The notes under the pieces: model-generated | What the model was told of the DNA's origin: nothing | The model's input: only the letters and a program-made list of their open reading frames with translations | Databases searched by the model: none | Program-made: the position numbers and the translations under genes | Assembly: GCF_000226095.1 (NCBI RefSeq) | Contig: NC_016475.1 | Coordinates: 4,340,001 to 4,404,000, forward strand | DNA length: 64,000 bases | Source of the DNA: Thermothelomyces thermophilus ATCC 42464 | Taxonomy: Eukaryota; Ascomycota; Sordariomycetes; Sordariales; Chaetomiaceae | Direction: 5' to 3' | Shown: positions 1-11,734 of the stretch, one piece after another | How positions within the stretch are numbered: the stretch's first letter is position 1 | Layout: each line of letters opens with the position of its first letter

Positions 1-428
1 CCGTCAAAGTTAAGGGGTTGGGGGGAAGCAATGCAGATATGAAATGTAAATAAGCCCTCACGAGGGGCCGGAGCATGAACAGTGATATGGTGAGAAATGG
101 TATCACCTGGTGCTTTTTCTAATAGTACGACGCTATGGCCGAACTCGGTGACGCTGGTGCCATTGAGTTTTGAGCACTCCCAAACTCCTCCCCGAAATTG
201 TCTGGGAAGCCAACTATCGGACCCGATTCAATCGCATCGAATCCGTCCATCTGAGCGAGCGAGCAGCCATGTCCAGATTATCCATTGGCAACCTTTGCCT
301 CCAGGAAATGGGACGTTAGGGGTGACAGTATTGAAAGATCAATGTGAAACAACAGCGTACCGTGTGGTAGCCAAGGCCTGGGCTTGTAGCTAATACCTCT
401 ACTCACCTTCGGGGGATCCTCCATGCTG
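1..428. other. Non-coding or unresolved left edge
   Basis: No convincing gene is seen. The open frame at 97-393 (+) has no recognisable domain and its composition is not protein-like. The window may cut a neighbouring transcript here. Confidence 0.4.
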
Positions 429-725
429 TTACACTGGCGCCGCCGCATAGCCTGGGTATTTCATTAATAAGATCATTATCCGGAACATCTTCTTGATGAT
501 TTGAAGCATTAATTCAGGCTCAGGTGCAGAGCATTTGAGCACATATGCGAGGTTATGCGCCCACAAATCCATCGTCCGCGCTTTTCTGAAGTCTTGATCA
601 TGGGTTTTGGCCTGCAACCCCGCTTCAACCGACAGAGAATCCGAGGTTCCAAAAGCAGGATCCGCCTCTTCAAAAAGTGCGGAAACGCCACAACTGCAAG
701 GCTGAGCTCGTAGAAGTCAAGGAAC
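429..725 (-). pseudogene. Unknown gene fragment
   Basis: On the minus strand an open frame runs from about 725 to the stop near 429. It starts directly after an in-frame TGA and has no good ATG near its left limit. The translation is plausible as protein (acidic FEEADPAFG stretch, then a helical KMFRIMILLMK segment), but I recognise no family. A second minus-strand frame at 509-835 overlaps it, which suggests a lost exon border or a frameshift. It could be one exon of a gene whose remainder lies in neighbouring frames or is gone. Low confidence. Confidence 0.2.
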
Positions 726-835
726 CATGGTCGCAACTGCCCTACGTTGTTTTGGCCACCCGCTGGAATACTTGACTCTTCTTGAGTTACCCTTAAGCTA
801 ACGTTATCGGTCAATGTCACCTTCCACATGTACAT

Positions 836-2168
836 ACAGCGGGCCCCTGGTCAGGGCAGTCAGTCCCGCTGCCGCCGGTGGTATCCGGAGCCGGATTGGC
901 CGCCTGCGGGACAGCCTTGTTCGGGTCTCCATTCGGGTCGACCTATTCAGCTCTCCTGTCAGCCCAGTCTCGGTCAGCTAGCTCGAAGAGGACTCACCGG
1001 GCAGTTTGGGGAGTTTGGGTCGGCTTCTCATTGTCTCCGTTTATATCCGACATAGTATATAGAGATGCCTGATGGTGCAATGGCTGGAATGGAGAAAAGA
1101 GCGGTACGAGATGTGGTGGTGGTGATGATGATGCTGGGGTTGTTGAGGGGAAAGGGGCATTATTACACCTGTTAACCGACAGCTCAGATCTGAGCTGGTT
1201 ATACGACGGACAAGTGTGAAAAGACGTTCCCGAACCAAATTGTATCTGTTGGATGCTTTGACTATCCCCTGTGTCTGCCGCCGAGACTCATTTCACACCT
1301 TCCCCCACGCCCACGTCGTGGCCGATCAGCCCGTTTTTCTTGACCAGACCTAGTGCAAGGTCCACGAGTGCCTCGACCGATTGGCAGGCAAGAGACTAGA
1401 AACGGCTCTTGGGTGAGATGCTGACAAATATGCGCCTTGCGGTCATTGCGTTTTGTGATCGCGGACGGGAGTGTTGTGTTGGAGCCGAAAAGGCCTGCTC
1501 TCTTCGAAATAAGCTGTTGGAACCACGAAGGTGAAAGAATACGAAGATATTGGCAAATAGAACTGAATGCAAATTGAGGGCGTTTAAAGTGGTTCAATTG
1601 ACCGAGTTCTGTTCAACTTGTTGAAGTTGTTGAACGGTGGAAGACCGGCCCAGTTAGGCGACATGACGTTGTTGAAAAACGGGGGTTCGGATATGCAGCC
1701 CTGAACAGGGACCTGCGGAGCTCTAGCTCCTCGGAGATAAGCCACTTCTGTAGGATCTAGTCCGGGGTCCAGAGTTTCAACTGTGAGACAACTGCCCCGC
1801 CATGCAGTTATTAGGTGGCCTCCCCGCCATGGCCATGGCCGTCCGCAAAGCCAAGGAGCTTAGGCCAAGTTCAGATGCCCAGCAAGGCTAAAGAACCTGG
1901 ACAGGGCGTATTTAATGGGGACAGAGGTCGGCAGAGGCCGTTTTTTCTGTCTGACGTTGCATTTCAGGTTCCAGTCCTCGTCGAGCACCCCACCCGGGCA
2001 ACTACCGAGCACATGAAAATCCAGACCAGCGACGCGTGGCGTCGCTGTCGCTGCATATAACACGTGTAGAAATTCCAGGCCCCAACTTCCGCATCTGCCG
2101 TCTCTCGTGTCTCTCCTCCTCTTAGTTCCGTCAAGGTCAATCTTCGATCGCAGCGTTGCGCTTCTAAC
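836..2168. other. Intergenic stretch, no gene supported
   Basis: Short open frames occur on both strands without domains or splice-consistent extensions. There is a small GGT/GAT-rich microsatellite near 1113-1138 and several C-rich tracts. Nothing else is recognised. Confidence 0.5.
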
Positions 2169-2406
2169 ATGCCTCACAGGGTCACCGACGACACCATGGC
2201 TGAAGCTAAGACCACCTCCCTGCCCAACCGCGACTTGCCGCAGCTAAACAATCCGCGGGCTCCTCAAGTGGGGCGAGTCCCTGAAAATCACCGAGTCTAT
2301 CAACGCCAAGGTGGACAACCTGGAAGCAGCCATCGCCCACACTGAGGCCGCCAGCCAAGACCAGGACGACCAGAATGTACATCAACCCAAGCGTTCCAAT
2401 GCTTGA
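2169..2406 (+). pseudogene. Small coiled-coil protein with a broken frame
   Basis: An ATG at 2169 opens a short frame (MPHRVTDDTMAEAKTTSLPN...). After about 2255 the protein-like reading moves to another frame, giving GLLKWGESLKITESINAKVD and an acidic, Gln-rich tail ending at TGA 2404-2406. The second part has the heptad-like spacing of a coiled coil. The step between frames has no usable GT-AG intron because the gap is too short, so a frameshift is more likely. No family is recognised; a retroelement gag remnant or a small orphan gene are both possible. Confidence 0.25.
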
Positions 2407-2958
2407 GGGGGGCCACGGGCATGTGGGCAGCAGGTCGGGTGTACGAAAACGCCTGTCAACATCAACAACAGCGATGAGATTACGGTCCTTGCCTGAGGAC
2501 TGCAAGGTCATCCGTTCTGATCAGTGGTGGATCTAGGAGTTGCACCTTTTGAGATCTACCTGTGCCTCGACGGCGGGGGGGCTTGACGTCGTTCTTGCGA
2601 GCTCTGCGCTTTTCCTGGCGTCGGGTTAGGTCGTTCGTATGGGAGGGCAATCTTTCTGTCGAGGCATGCTATGTAATAGGGGATACAGAATGGTGCCATC
2701 ACCGCCGCTGTTGTGACATGTTCACATTGCGTCCGTTTCTCAAGATCAAACCTAGCAACTTGATTCTCAAAACGGGTTACACTGGGAGAGGGACCAGCAG
2801 GAGCATCGCCGATGAGAGGAGAGTCAGCGCCGGGAGGTGTTTCGTGGGCCGGGGGACTGCGGCGGCGGCGGCGTAGCCCTCGATCGTGGTCGAGATGCGG
2901 GATCTGCACCACTCTGGACTCGGGGATATCGATGCACTTACAACGCAAATGGTGATAA
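2407..2958. other. No gene seen
   Basis: Mixed GC sequence between two gene fragments. It contains a short GGC repeat near 2862-2874 and no supported feature. Confidence 0.4.
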
Positions 2959-3410
2959 CCATCCTCATGGAACACAAGTCTATACGGTGAGCGGCTAGGG
3001 TTGGAGGAGGTCGTGGCCGGGTATCAGGCGCGAGCGGACGCAGGGAAGGTGGTCACGTCGGCGCCGTGGCCGGAGAGGGTGGACTTGCTGCAGGGCGGGA
3101 TCGCGAACGCGCGGATGCGGGAGCTGTTGGGGGATGATCCTGAGGGGCGGCTGACGGTCGGGTACGCGCTGGCGCAGGCGGAGGAGGTGCCGCCGCCGGT
3201 GTGGGTGGTGCAGGGGGACGATGACTTTGTGGTGCCCAAGTGGCGGCCGATGAGTTGGTGGAGAGGGCGGGCAGGGAGAGGCCTGGGTGGGTGGTCAAGT
3301 ATTCGGTGAGGAATGGGGGCCATGGGTTTGATGCGGTCAATACGGTGGAGGAGGATTGGTTGAGGGACGGAGTGGAGTTCTTCAAGGGGTACTGGCTTGG
3401 AGATAATTAG
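2959..3410 (+). pseudogene. Alpha/beta-hydrolase, C-terminal half only, frameshifted
   Basis: The frame is open from 2959 with no credible start (LYGERLGLEEVVAGYQARAD). It continues through VWVVQGDDDFVV, the region carrying the acidic member of an alpha/beta-hydrolase triad. Near 3235 the reading must move by one base to continue as VAADELVERA and then RNGGHGFDAVN, which supplies the catalytic-His region, ending at TAG 3408-3410. The N-terminal part with the GXSXG nucleophile elbow is absent, so this cannot be an active enzyme. The family is esterase/lipase or dienelactone-hydrolase-like, inferred from fold motifs only. The left break falls abruptly, suggesting an old deletion or rearrangement. 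Confidence 0.6.
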
Positions 3411-3782
3411 CGGGTGGGAATGAAACTTGTTGACCAATTTCTTTGGATGTGACTGGGCTGTGACTATCCGGTGTCCGTTTGTCGTGCTAAATTGTCTGAT
3501 TGACCGGGAGCTCTAATAACCAATCGTTGAATGGGAGATGGCGTCCGCGGAGCTTATCGAGCAGCTTGGAAATATTCCGTAGCTGGAGCTAAATAAATGA
3601 CCCTCCCTGGAAGCTGCTGGCTGGCAGTGGCAGAACCAGTAGGTGCCTTCCTGCACCCTTCTCCCTCAGCTACCTGACTTCCACCCCGCACGAAACTGCG
3701 GAAACCCCGCTCTGGCGAGGATCTCTTTCCTCGTTCGCATCACCGTCATTCCTCGGCAGTCATTCCTTGGCACTCTTTCATC
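3411..3782. promoter_or_regulatory. Upstream region of the alpha-kinase gene
   Basis: 372 bases of GC-balanced sequence with pyrimidine-rich tracts at about 3645-3780 (CTTCC and CCTC runs), typical of a fungal core promoter or 5' UTR. No TATA box is obvious. Confidence 0.35.
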
Positions 3783-4731
3783 ATGGGTCGCGTTTGTGCC
3801 GACTGCGGGCGCGACCTTCCCCAGACCTCCTACACCTCCAAACAGTGGTCCAAGGGTTTGGGGCTGTCGCGATGCGCCGGCTGCGTTCACGGCCATTCCT
3901 CCGACACTCCTGCTACCCAACAATCCGACAGCGGCCGGTACAATGACTCTGTCAGTGCCAAGTTCTCCCACGATGCTCTCAACAACCCTTTCGCATCGGG
4001 TGCCTTTCGTTGGGTTGCCAAGGGGGTTTACACCAGCGGCGCACGATCTGGCCAGGCCTGCGTTTTGAAATGGTTCAAGACGGGTGCTGTCTTCGAAGAT
4101 GACTACTTTGCTCTGGACATCAAGGCAGTCGACAGAGCTCTGGAGATTGTGAACCGCTTCAACGAGCTGAATATCGTCAACAAGACCATCAAGATCAACG
4201 TGCCCTCAGTGTGGGTCTTCGACAAGACGTCTTCCCGGGCTGGCCAGAAAGCACTGGTTGAGCCCTTCATTCAGAACTACCAAAAGTTCAACAGCAACAC
4301 TGGTTGGAAGGACGATTGGGGCGCGTGGCCGCAGGTCATGCAGGCGCTGAGCCGTAGGTGCAACCCAACACTGATCAAAAAACAGTCCGACTGATCGTAC
4401 CTCCTTGTCAGACTTCAGCTACCACGTCTCGGGCGGAAACCACGTGCTCTGCGACCTGCAGGGCGGCATCTACCAGCACGAGCTTGTCTTATCCGACCCG
4501 GTGATCCTCTCCCGGACCGGCGACTACGGCGTCACCGATCTCGGCCGCGACGGAATCAGCTCCTTCTTCAGTCAGCACGACTGCAACCAGTACTGCCGCC
4601 CCAACTGGACGAAGCCCGCCAATCCGCAGCTGCACTTCAACCCGGTCCCAGGCACGACCATGCTCCGCCGCACCGTGCCAACCGCCGCGTCGCGGCCCAG
4701 AAATACCCGTGACTATAGGAACTGGTACTGA
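3783..4731 (+). CDS. Alpha-kinase (MHCK/EF2K-type) family protein
   Basis: Two exons, 3783-4353 and 4412-4731, give 296 residues. The 58-bp intron (GTAGGT...TTGTCAG) is supported because splicing restores QALSHFSYHVSGGNHVLCDL in frame. The N-terminus has two Cys pairs (C5-X2-C8, C31-X2-C34) that could bind zinc. The kinase part contains VLKWFKTG (candidate ATP-site Lys, about K96), the GGNHVLCDLQG loop (about 198-208) and YGVTDLGRDG. It ends with the FFSQHDCNQYC signature (H246, C248, C252) that supplies zinc ligands in alpha-kinases. Alpha-kinases are atypical Ser/Thr kinases such as EF-2 kinase and myosin heavy-chain kinase; the substrate here is unknown. The protein is short, essentially only the catalytic domain. 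The start is the first ATG in good context. Confidence 0.8.
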
Positions 4732-6800
4732 GTGATGGAATCATGCAGTGGTTGTGCGGATGAAACTGACGATCTTCGTATCTCTGCTACGGTAGTTGGC
4801 GATGGTTCTGGAGGAAGAAGGACGGAGGCGTCCAGAGCCAGCCTGCAGGAAGATGTGGGTGGCTGCATCCTCGGTAGGGCTGGAGCCCTGGTGGGCCCAG
4901 TCCACCACATGGAATGAGCAGTGGCGGATCACGTCCTTGGGGTACGCGGTTGGAGGATACAGAGGGGTGCTTTCTATTAGCTGCTAGCCTGCAGATGGAA
5001 CCATGGGCATCTCCACAAAAGACACGCCCAAGTTACGTCCTAATTTAGGTAGAAATCACCACTTCCAACCCACGGGTTTCTCTTTTCATCTCCTGTCTTT
5101 CCCTCAAGCGGCCTCCTCAGCGCCTCTTCCTCATCACCCATCGCCGATGCCAACCCAAACCTCCATCCTCCAGCTTGCTCCCGACACTCACAATTACTAT
5201 TACGAGTGTGGCCTGCAAAACTGGTGTAGCATGCGCGTATGTGGGGGGAGGACAAGGCGTTTGGCGGCCACAGCAGTACTTAGTAAGCCGCTCGCTTATG
5301 AATTAGGCGATCGGAAAATCCCCGCACCAACTGCCGAGACTGAAAGAATGGATTGCTTGTGAACTCTGTGCATAACGACACCGCATACGTTCTGGAAAAT
5401 AGAAATACGGGGCTTTTTCTTTCCTCTCTGCTCTGTTCCCCCTTTTCAATGCAGCGTGCGCTACTCCGTATATAGTTCCACTTCGTATCGGTGTCGGCAT
5501 TTTTTGAGCCGGTTAGCGAGATGAGTGCTTCAAAAAATCGTCGGGTAATAGTGGGCCTGAGCGGGCTTCCCCGGATCAGTTTGACCCCGAATGTCTGGTG
5601 GCGCCGTCGATCATTAAAAGGGGGGCCAAATCTCCCTGCCTCATGACAACGCTCTGGCGCACTTTCTGAGAACATTGAAGTTGAGAAATGCCAAGTCCGC
5701 ACAGCTGTCCAAAGTCGATGTTGGCCGGGGATGTTTACCAGCCTGGGCGGTTGAATCGTAGGCCAATACTTTTGCCTTTTCGGCAGGACTCAAGCTCGCT
5801 CAGGTTCAGGGTTGCGGCTAATGCAAGGTACGGCGTTGCATCACCGACCATTACTGGAAAGCGGCGGAGATATGGACAGGTAATGGACCTGACGCAGCCC
5901 GCTGCTGTGCTCCGGTGCCCATCAAAGATGCTGCTGTCTTGAAAACTGTAACCCGGTCTCACTATCAAGGGAAAGAAGCTTGGCCGCCTTTTAAGTGCGC
6001 TCCGTATCTGTAAGCAGCATACTGCACTGAGGTGAAGTTCTGGCGGCATCACTTACCTCGTCTTTTCGGTGACCGGCCAAAACTGTCGGCCCACCTTCGC
6101 CGAGCGGCCGCTGATCGCACAACGTGGAGGCTTTGTCCGAAATAACAGAGGTATATACCGTACATAAGACAGTAGTCCGCAGGTCTGGTTACGAGGCGCA
6201 ACCGGGGATTGCAGATTCTTGTCCAGGCCATTCTGCTATCTTGAATGCACATATTGAGAGCACTTTTTCCAAGTGTGTTATGTGTGTTTGTAATCCGTAC
6301 ATGGATCCATTACCTCCACAGGCAAGGAGTGTGAGAAGCACGCCCGAGAACTGATCGCAAACCAACCTGGCGGGAGCCCGACGGTTTGGTCGCCGTTTTG
6401 AGTTCGATGACGACACTGGCATGTGAACGCCAACATGATGGCAAGCCCAAAAGTAGTGCGAGAGGTCTCGAACGAGACCCATGGCAAACGTGGCACCAGG
6501 ATGCTCGGTAGACAAACTACACTTGTACCGAGTAGGACCTTGAAGCTCCACTAGCGCGGCAGCAAACATCGATATACTCCGTACATCCTGTCGCTCCTGT
6601 CTCCCAAGGGTCCAGCGGGTGCAATCGAGGAAGTTCTGAGGCGCGAGATGGCGGAAAAAAAAACGTATTTTTATTTCGGTGTTTGGCTGAAATGGTGATG
6701 CAAACCCGAGCCATTGGTTGGACGGGATTCCAGGCTGCAATAGCGAGCGGCTGCTCTCGAAGGTGCGAAGCTGACAGTCGTGGCAGTGTTGTAGCCAGAG
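4732..6800. other. Long intergenic region, no supported gene
   Basis: About 2 kb without a domain-bearing frame. The 183-codon minus frame at 6189-6740 and the 140-codon minus frame at 5280-5702 have low-complexity, non-protein-like translations. The nine-base word TACTCCGTA occurs at 5462-5470 and 6575-6583. Nothing else is recognised. Confidence 0.45.
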
Positions 6801-8039
6801 CCATGCGGTCAGTCCACCCCGCCTGACTCATTCATCTCGACATCAGATCCCGCCGCATATCATGGTGTAGGCAGTTTTGCTTGTTTAAGGCGAGGGGTTA
6901 TCTTTGTCAGGTCATTTCAGGTCATTTCGCATCATTTCCATCCGACCAAGCGTTTGAGCATATCGGGGCGCCAAGACCCCGCCAGCTGAATTGCGGCCTA
7001 ACCCTGCTGCATCGTTGCCTCAAAAAGCGGGAAAACCAAGGCATGTGCGGCTGGAGTCTCAGATTTACGCAGTCTTGCACCCAACCCGTTCCAGAAACTG
7101 CGCAGTGCCGCCGCTCTGTTCCCGAGAGAGGTTGGAAGACCATCCCCAGTCGCCTTGTCGCTTCTGGGTCTTGGGTTCTCGCCCCCCCCATTGCGATCGA
7201 GGCGTCGCCGAAATTTCCAACCTCGACCTCCGTCCTTCTCCTCTTCTGCTCTTGCACTGGTCCCTGCAATCTCTGCATCTCCTTCAAAACGCTTCGCCGA
7301 GCCATGCCATTTTGACGTTGCCGACGCCGCCCCGTCGACCCTCAGCGATTTTGCCCCGAGTGGTCACGCAGCGAGCGTCGCGGGTGAGCACGACAATTGC
7401 GCTCATCACTAGACGACGCCACCACACCGGAGGGCGAAGGGCAGAGAAGGCCGCGATATCGTCCCGAGGTTGGGCCGTGTGCAGCGTGCAGCGTTCGGAC
7501 TGGATTGCAGCACCGTGAACTGCATTTGCATGCGGATTATCTCGCCCTTTTTGTTCCGGTGGTCATCCCACTCCCATCGGAGTAGCGTGCCTAGCCCCCC
7601 CCCCCCTTTCTGCAATTCGGTCACGCATTTTTCTCGGACGTTTCTTTGCCTCGTGTCATCGGCCTTTCCATCAGCACGTCACGGATAGAATAACCGGCCC
7701 AAACAACCTGAGCTCGGACATCGCATCGCATTTCACAAACCCGAACAGCATCGCGCCGCCAAGCTCGACATCGGAGCCAACCGCCGCAGAACGCACACGC
7801 TTACCGCCACCGACCTGAACCGATCGTGTGACACCTTGGTGGTGAGCCAAACCATCTGCTCTCAATATTGGGAACAATACGAAGATTGTCAGAAACGCTC
7901 TCGCATCGACGATTACGCTGTGTTCTCCACACGGCGCGCGACCCCGCGACTCTTCTCCTTTCCGATTTCACCTGTATCAGGCATACCGTAATTCCGTTGC
8001 GCCGATCATTGCCTGCGACCATCGCGGCGGGGGAGAATC
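6801..8039 (+). promoter_or_regulatory. Promoter and long 5' leader of the Som1-like gene
   Basis: The 1.2 kb before the LisH gene is rich in pyrimidine tracts and contains a C12 run (7595-7606) and several short upstream ATG frames (for example 7155, 7397 and 7868). Long leaders with upstream ORFs are common in fungal developmental regulators, so translational control is possible. The transcription start cannot be placed from sequence alone. Confidence 0.35.
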
Positions 8040-10459
8040 ATGAACAACATGGCTGGTGTGCCCAACATGAATTCCATGGGTGGCCCCGTCGGGAATCCGA
8101 TGGGCGCGCCCATGAACATGATGAACAACGGCGGGCTCGCGCCTCAGCCGGGGCCGCCGAGCCAGATGCAGCATAGCGACTCGAGCCGGACCCTTCTTAA
8201 CACATACATCTATGAGTATTTCATCAGGTCCAACATGTTCAACGCTGCTCGTGCCGTCTACGAGGCAGACCCCAATATCAAAGTCATGAAGGAAAGTCCA
8301 GGGAAGCAGCGCGACGAGAACGGCAACGTGTTGGGAAACGGCCTCGGCGACGGCATGGACACGGACAGCAAGGACGGTCTGGACCAGAAGCGCCCGGACG
8401 ACCTCCCGGCCCCCAATGTACCGACCCCGGTGCCAGACAGCTGTTTCCTCTATGAATGGTTCTGCCTCTTCTGGGATATGTTCAATTCCCAGAAAGGCAA
8501 GGGTTCCAGCGGCCAGGTCAACCAATACGTGCATCACACTCAGGTACGTGTCACTTTGTTAGCCGTGGTATAATGGGCCGTAACTCACGTCGCACCCAGC
8601 AACAATCGCACCTTCGGCAGCAGCACCAGCGGGAGATGCTCCGCCAGATACGGCCCGACCTGGCCCAGCAGCAGCAATTCCACCAGCAAATGATGCGAGG
8701 AATACCGAATGGCGCTATGAATATGGGCATGAAGCCTGGAAATCAGCTGCAGAGAGCAGCCATGGCGAACAACCAAAAGTGAGTGGGCTGACATTGTTGC
8801 GAGCGACGAGCCTTTCCACGCCCGCATTCGAGGTCACTGACATTCAACGTTCTTTAGTCCCCAAACGATGCAGCTGCTTCACCAGCAGCAAAAGGCGGCC
8901 GGCCAGATGCAGCGAGACCCCTCCGACATGGATGCGAACCGGGCCAGACCTGCCTCCCCCGGATCAGCCGAGAACGCGCCCTCGCCGTCTAAACGACCCC
9001 GCCTCGACGGCGGTGCTCCCTTCAACCCCAACCAGGGCGTCATGATGCCCAACGGAAGACCGGGCCAGGGCATGCCCGGCCAGCAGCAGGTAGGAACTGG
9101 CCCCAACTTAGCATTGAGCACTGCTTCAGAATGGCGTCAACCCATTTCGCTGAATCCTGACCAGCTCCAGGCCTTTGCCTCTGCACCTCCTCACATACAA
9201 GCCAAGATTGCCTCGTACTCGACTAACATGTCGCAGCACCATGGCAACCAGATGCCCAACAAACCCATGCCCAACGCCACTGGTCCGCAGGGTCAGGGCT
9301 CGCCCATGGTGCCCCCAGGTCCCGACGGAAACTCGCTGATGCAGCTCTACAACCCCGGTGATATGGGCCCCGGCAACATGCGTCCCGGGGCACCCAACGG
9401 ACAGGGCGCAGCGGGCAGCAGTAACCACGCGCTGCAGGATTATCAGATGCAGCTGATGCTGTTGGAACAGCAGAATAAGAAGAGGTTGATGATGGCTCGT
9501 CAAGAGCAGGATATCGGCACCAACATGCCGAGGACCGACGGACCACCAGGGCCCGGACAGAATACCCAATCCTTTCAGGGCACCTCGCCGCCCGGTGGCC
9601 GTAACGGTGCCTCTCCAAACCCCGCCGATCAAATGAAGCGCGCGAACCAGCAGATGGCCAATGCCGCGAATATGGGATCTCCCCTTCCGGACGGCGCGGG
9701 GCAGTCGCGCAACTCGCCCGGAGCCATGAACTTCATGGGCGGCAACATGGACCCCAATGCCGGCCCGCCCTTTGGCATGAACATGAACATGGCGGCCCAG
9801 ATGAATGGCGGCATGCGGCCTCCCAGCTCGCATCCGCCGTTTAACGGCCAGATGAACCAGCAGCAGATGATGGCTGCCCAGCGCCAGGCACAGCAGCAGC
9901 CCGGTGGTCAAGGAACTCCGATGCAGTGGCAGCAAGGGGCTCCGAATGGCCAAGTCCCCGGGCAGCCTCCGCAGCCTCAGCAGGGTCAAGGCAGCCAGGG
10001 GGCCCCGACTCCGAATCAGCGGTCGATGCCTCCGCCCTCCGCGCCGGCAACGGCGGCAGCCGCGGCCGCGGCCGCCAGTGCCCGCAACCCGACTGCCTCG
10101 CCCCAGGTCGCCAACGCCGCCCCGCCGACACCGTCGCAAGCAAACAAGGCGGCTCCCAAGAAGAAAGAGAACAAGAACGCGAAGGCCAAGGTACGTTCCC
10201 CCCATCCGTAATCCGCATCCTCTCGCCCTTCGTAAAGCTGACCAGTGTTCCCCTACAGGCCACCGCCCAGAAGAAGACGACGAACCCGACCGTCAACAAC
10301 GCAGCTCCCGCGCCGGCTCCCGAGACGACAGAAGCCCCCCAGGAGGGACCAACGCCCGCAACCCCGATCACGCCTGTCAATCCGCAAGGGTTCCCCAAGA
10401 ATCAGGCCGTAAACTCCGGCCAGGTCGTCCCGAACGGCCAGCCTCCGGCGCAGGCACCC

Positions 10460-10493
<34 letters not shown>

Positions 10494-10793
10494 CGCCCGC
10501 TCCCGTGCCACCGCCGTCGCATCCGGATCCCAATCAGTCCACCAACTTCCTGGACACTGGCGGAATGGTGAGAAGCGCCCCGTTTCAAGGGAAATGCCAT
10601 GCGACGCGTACTGACTCTAACCCAGAGCTTCGACCTCGACTTCGCCAATCCCATGCAGTCCGACGATGTTTTGACCGACTTCGACTTCGAGTCATTCCTG
10701 CAAAACAACAACCCAGGGGAGGAGGGAACCTTCGACTTTGGCAATTCAGGGTTCTCGATGGAAGGAGACACCTCGATTGGGGCAACGGATTAG
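8040..10793 (+). CDS. som1: LisH-domain transcriptional regulator, Som1/SomA (Flo8-like) family
   Basis: Five exons: 8040-8543, 8600-8778, 8858-10190, 10259-10567 and 10626-10793, giving 830 residues. All four introns are short GT-AG introns that keep frame. The N-terminus is Met/Asn/Gly-rich and is followed by a LisH motif (about 51-80, TLLNTYIYEYFIRSNMFNAA) and the aromatic CFLYEWFCLFWDMFN block (about 135-149), together the LUFS-type signature of Flo8/SomA/Som1. The middle is Gln-, Pro- and Met-rich, with an Ala run and a polyQ run (near 10463-10495). The C-terminus is acidic (DVLTDFDFESFLQNNNPGEEG), like an activation domain. In the family, Som1/SomA acts in the nucleus with PtaB downstream of cAMP-PKA to control adhesion, conidiation and virulence; that role is inherited from homologues. 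The gene symbol is by family resemblance. Confidence 0.85.
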
Positions 10794-11734
10794 GAGTTCC
10801 CCCAATTCCCAAGTGATCTGGGTGGAGAATGGGGGTGTGCTCCCCGCGGCGATGGGTACGGCCCATGAAACCGCTGCCCGCGTCGGCCCGTCCATAGAGA
10901 CGATACACAAACGTCTCTGGAAGGCAGCGCGCGCCCTTTGTCACCGGTCCGCACCATAGCCGGTTCATTCATTCATATCTCGAATCTTTTCTTATTATCA
11001 CTTAGCAACTTTGCCGCGCGGCATCGTCCACGCTGCCTCGTTCGGCGCTGGCCGCTCCAACCTCAAGGGGCATTGTACTCGTTCCTTTTCTTCTTCGGTT
11101 TTGATACGAACAGTTGGAAGTGGTGCTGCATGGTTTCCGCTCATCCTCGTGTTGGCATCGGCGGCTCTTTCGCCCATTCGTCGTGGACTTTTTCTTGTGT
11201 TGGATGCTTTATTTATTTTGTTTTGTGTTGCTTTTCGGTGTTTAGGCTGTCCGGTTGTGTCGAGTAGAGGCCTGTATTCTGTTTAATGCTGGGTCGACCA
11301 AAGGGAGGGGTGAAAGTTGGCACTGGGATGGATTGTGATACCGCGCGCGGGGATGGATGGTGGCGACGGAGGCATGTTAATAGCCAAGTTGCCTCGAATC
11401 TCTTAAAACAAAAAAAGGAATCATGTGCCTTTACGAGTTTTCTATCTGGACGAGGATATGGCATATATACCTTATTATTGTTAGTTGCGCACTCTGACGG
11501 AGCCTCCATCGCCCTGTATCCCAACCGCGACCGTGAGCGTGAACGCGGTCGATGTTTGCCGTCCCTGGTTCTGTTCACACTGATGAAGCAAGCATCATGC
11601 CGCGTCTCTTTCTCCCTATTCATACCCCTTAAAGGGAGGAAAACAAGGTTTGGGAAGCCAAGGCTTACTGTATGTATTCAAGAGTAAGTCATCCCCTTCT
11701 CTGGGCCAGCGGAAATGCTAAACGCAAAGCAGTG
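10794..11734 (+). other. 3' UTR of the Som1-like gene and intergenic DNA
   Basis: T-rich sequence follows the stop (about 11,060-11,280), consistent with a long 3' UTR. No ORF with a domain is seen up to the GMC pseudogene. Confidence 0.35.

Noticed and set aside
5280-5702. 140-codon minus frame
   Set aside because: Low complexity and no recognisable family; chance open frame.
6189-6740. 183-codon minus frame
   Set aside because: No domain, odd composition (runs of basic and aromatic residues), no splice-supported extension; likely chance.
9090-9129. Possible 40-bp intron (GTAGGA...TTCAG) in the Som1-like exon 3
   Set aside because: Removing it shifts the frame and meets a stop within eight codons, whereas the unspliced reading stays open and protein-like for over 350 codons.
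9126-10205. 359-codon minus frame opposite the Som1-like gene
   Set aside because: Shadow of GC- and repeat-rich coding DNA; its Arg/Leu/Gly-rich translation has no domain.
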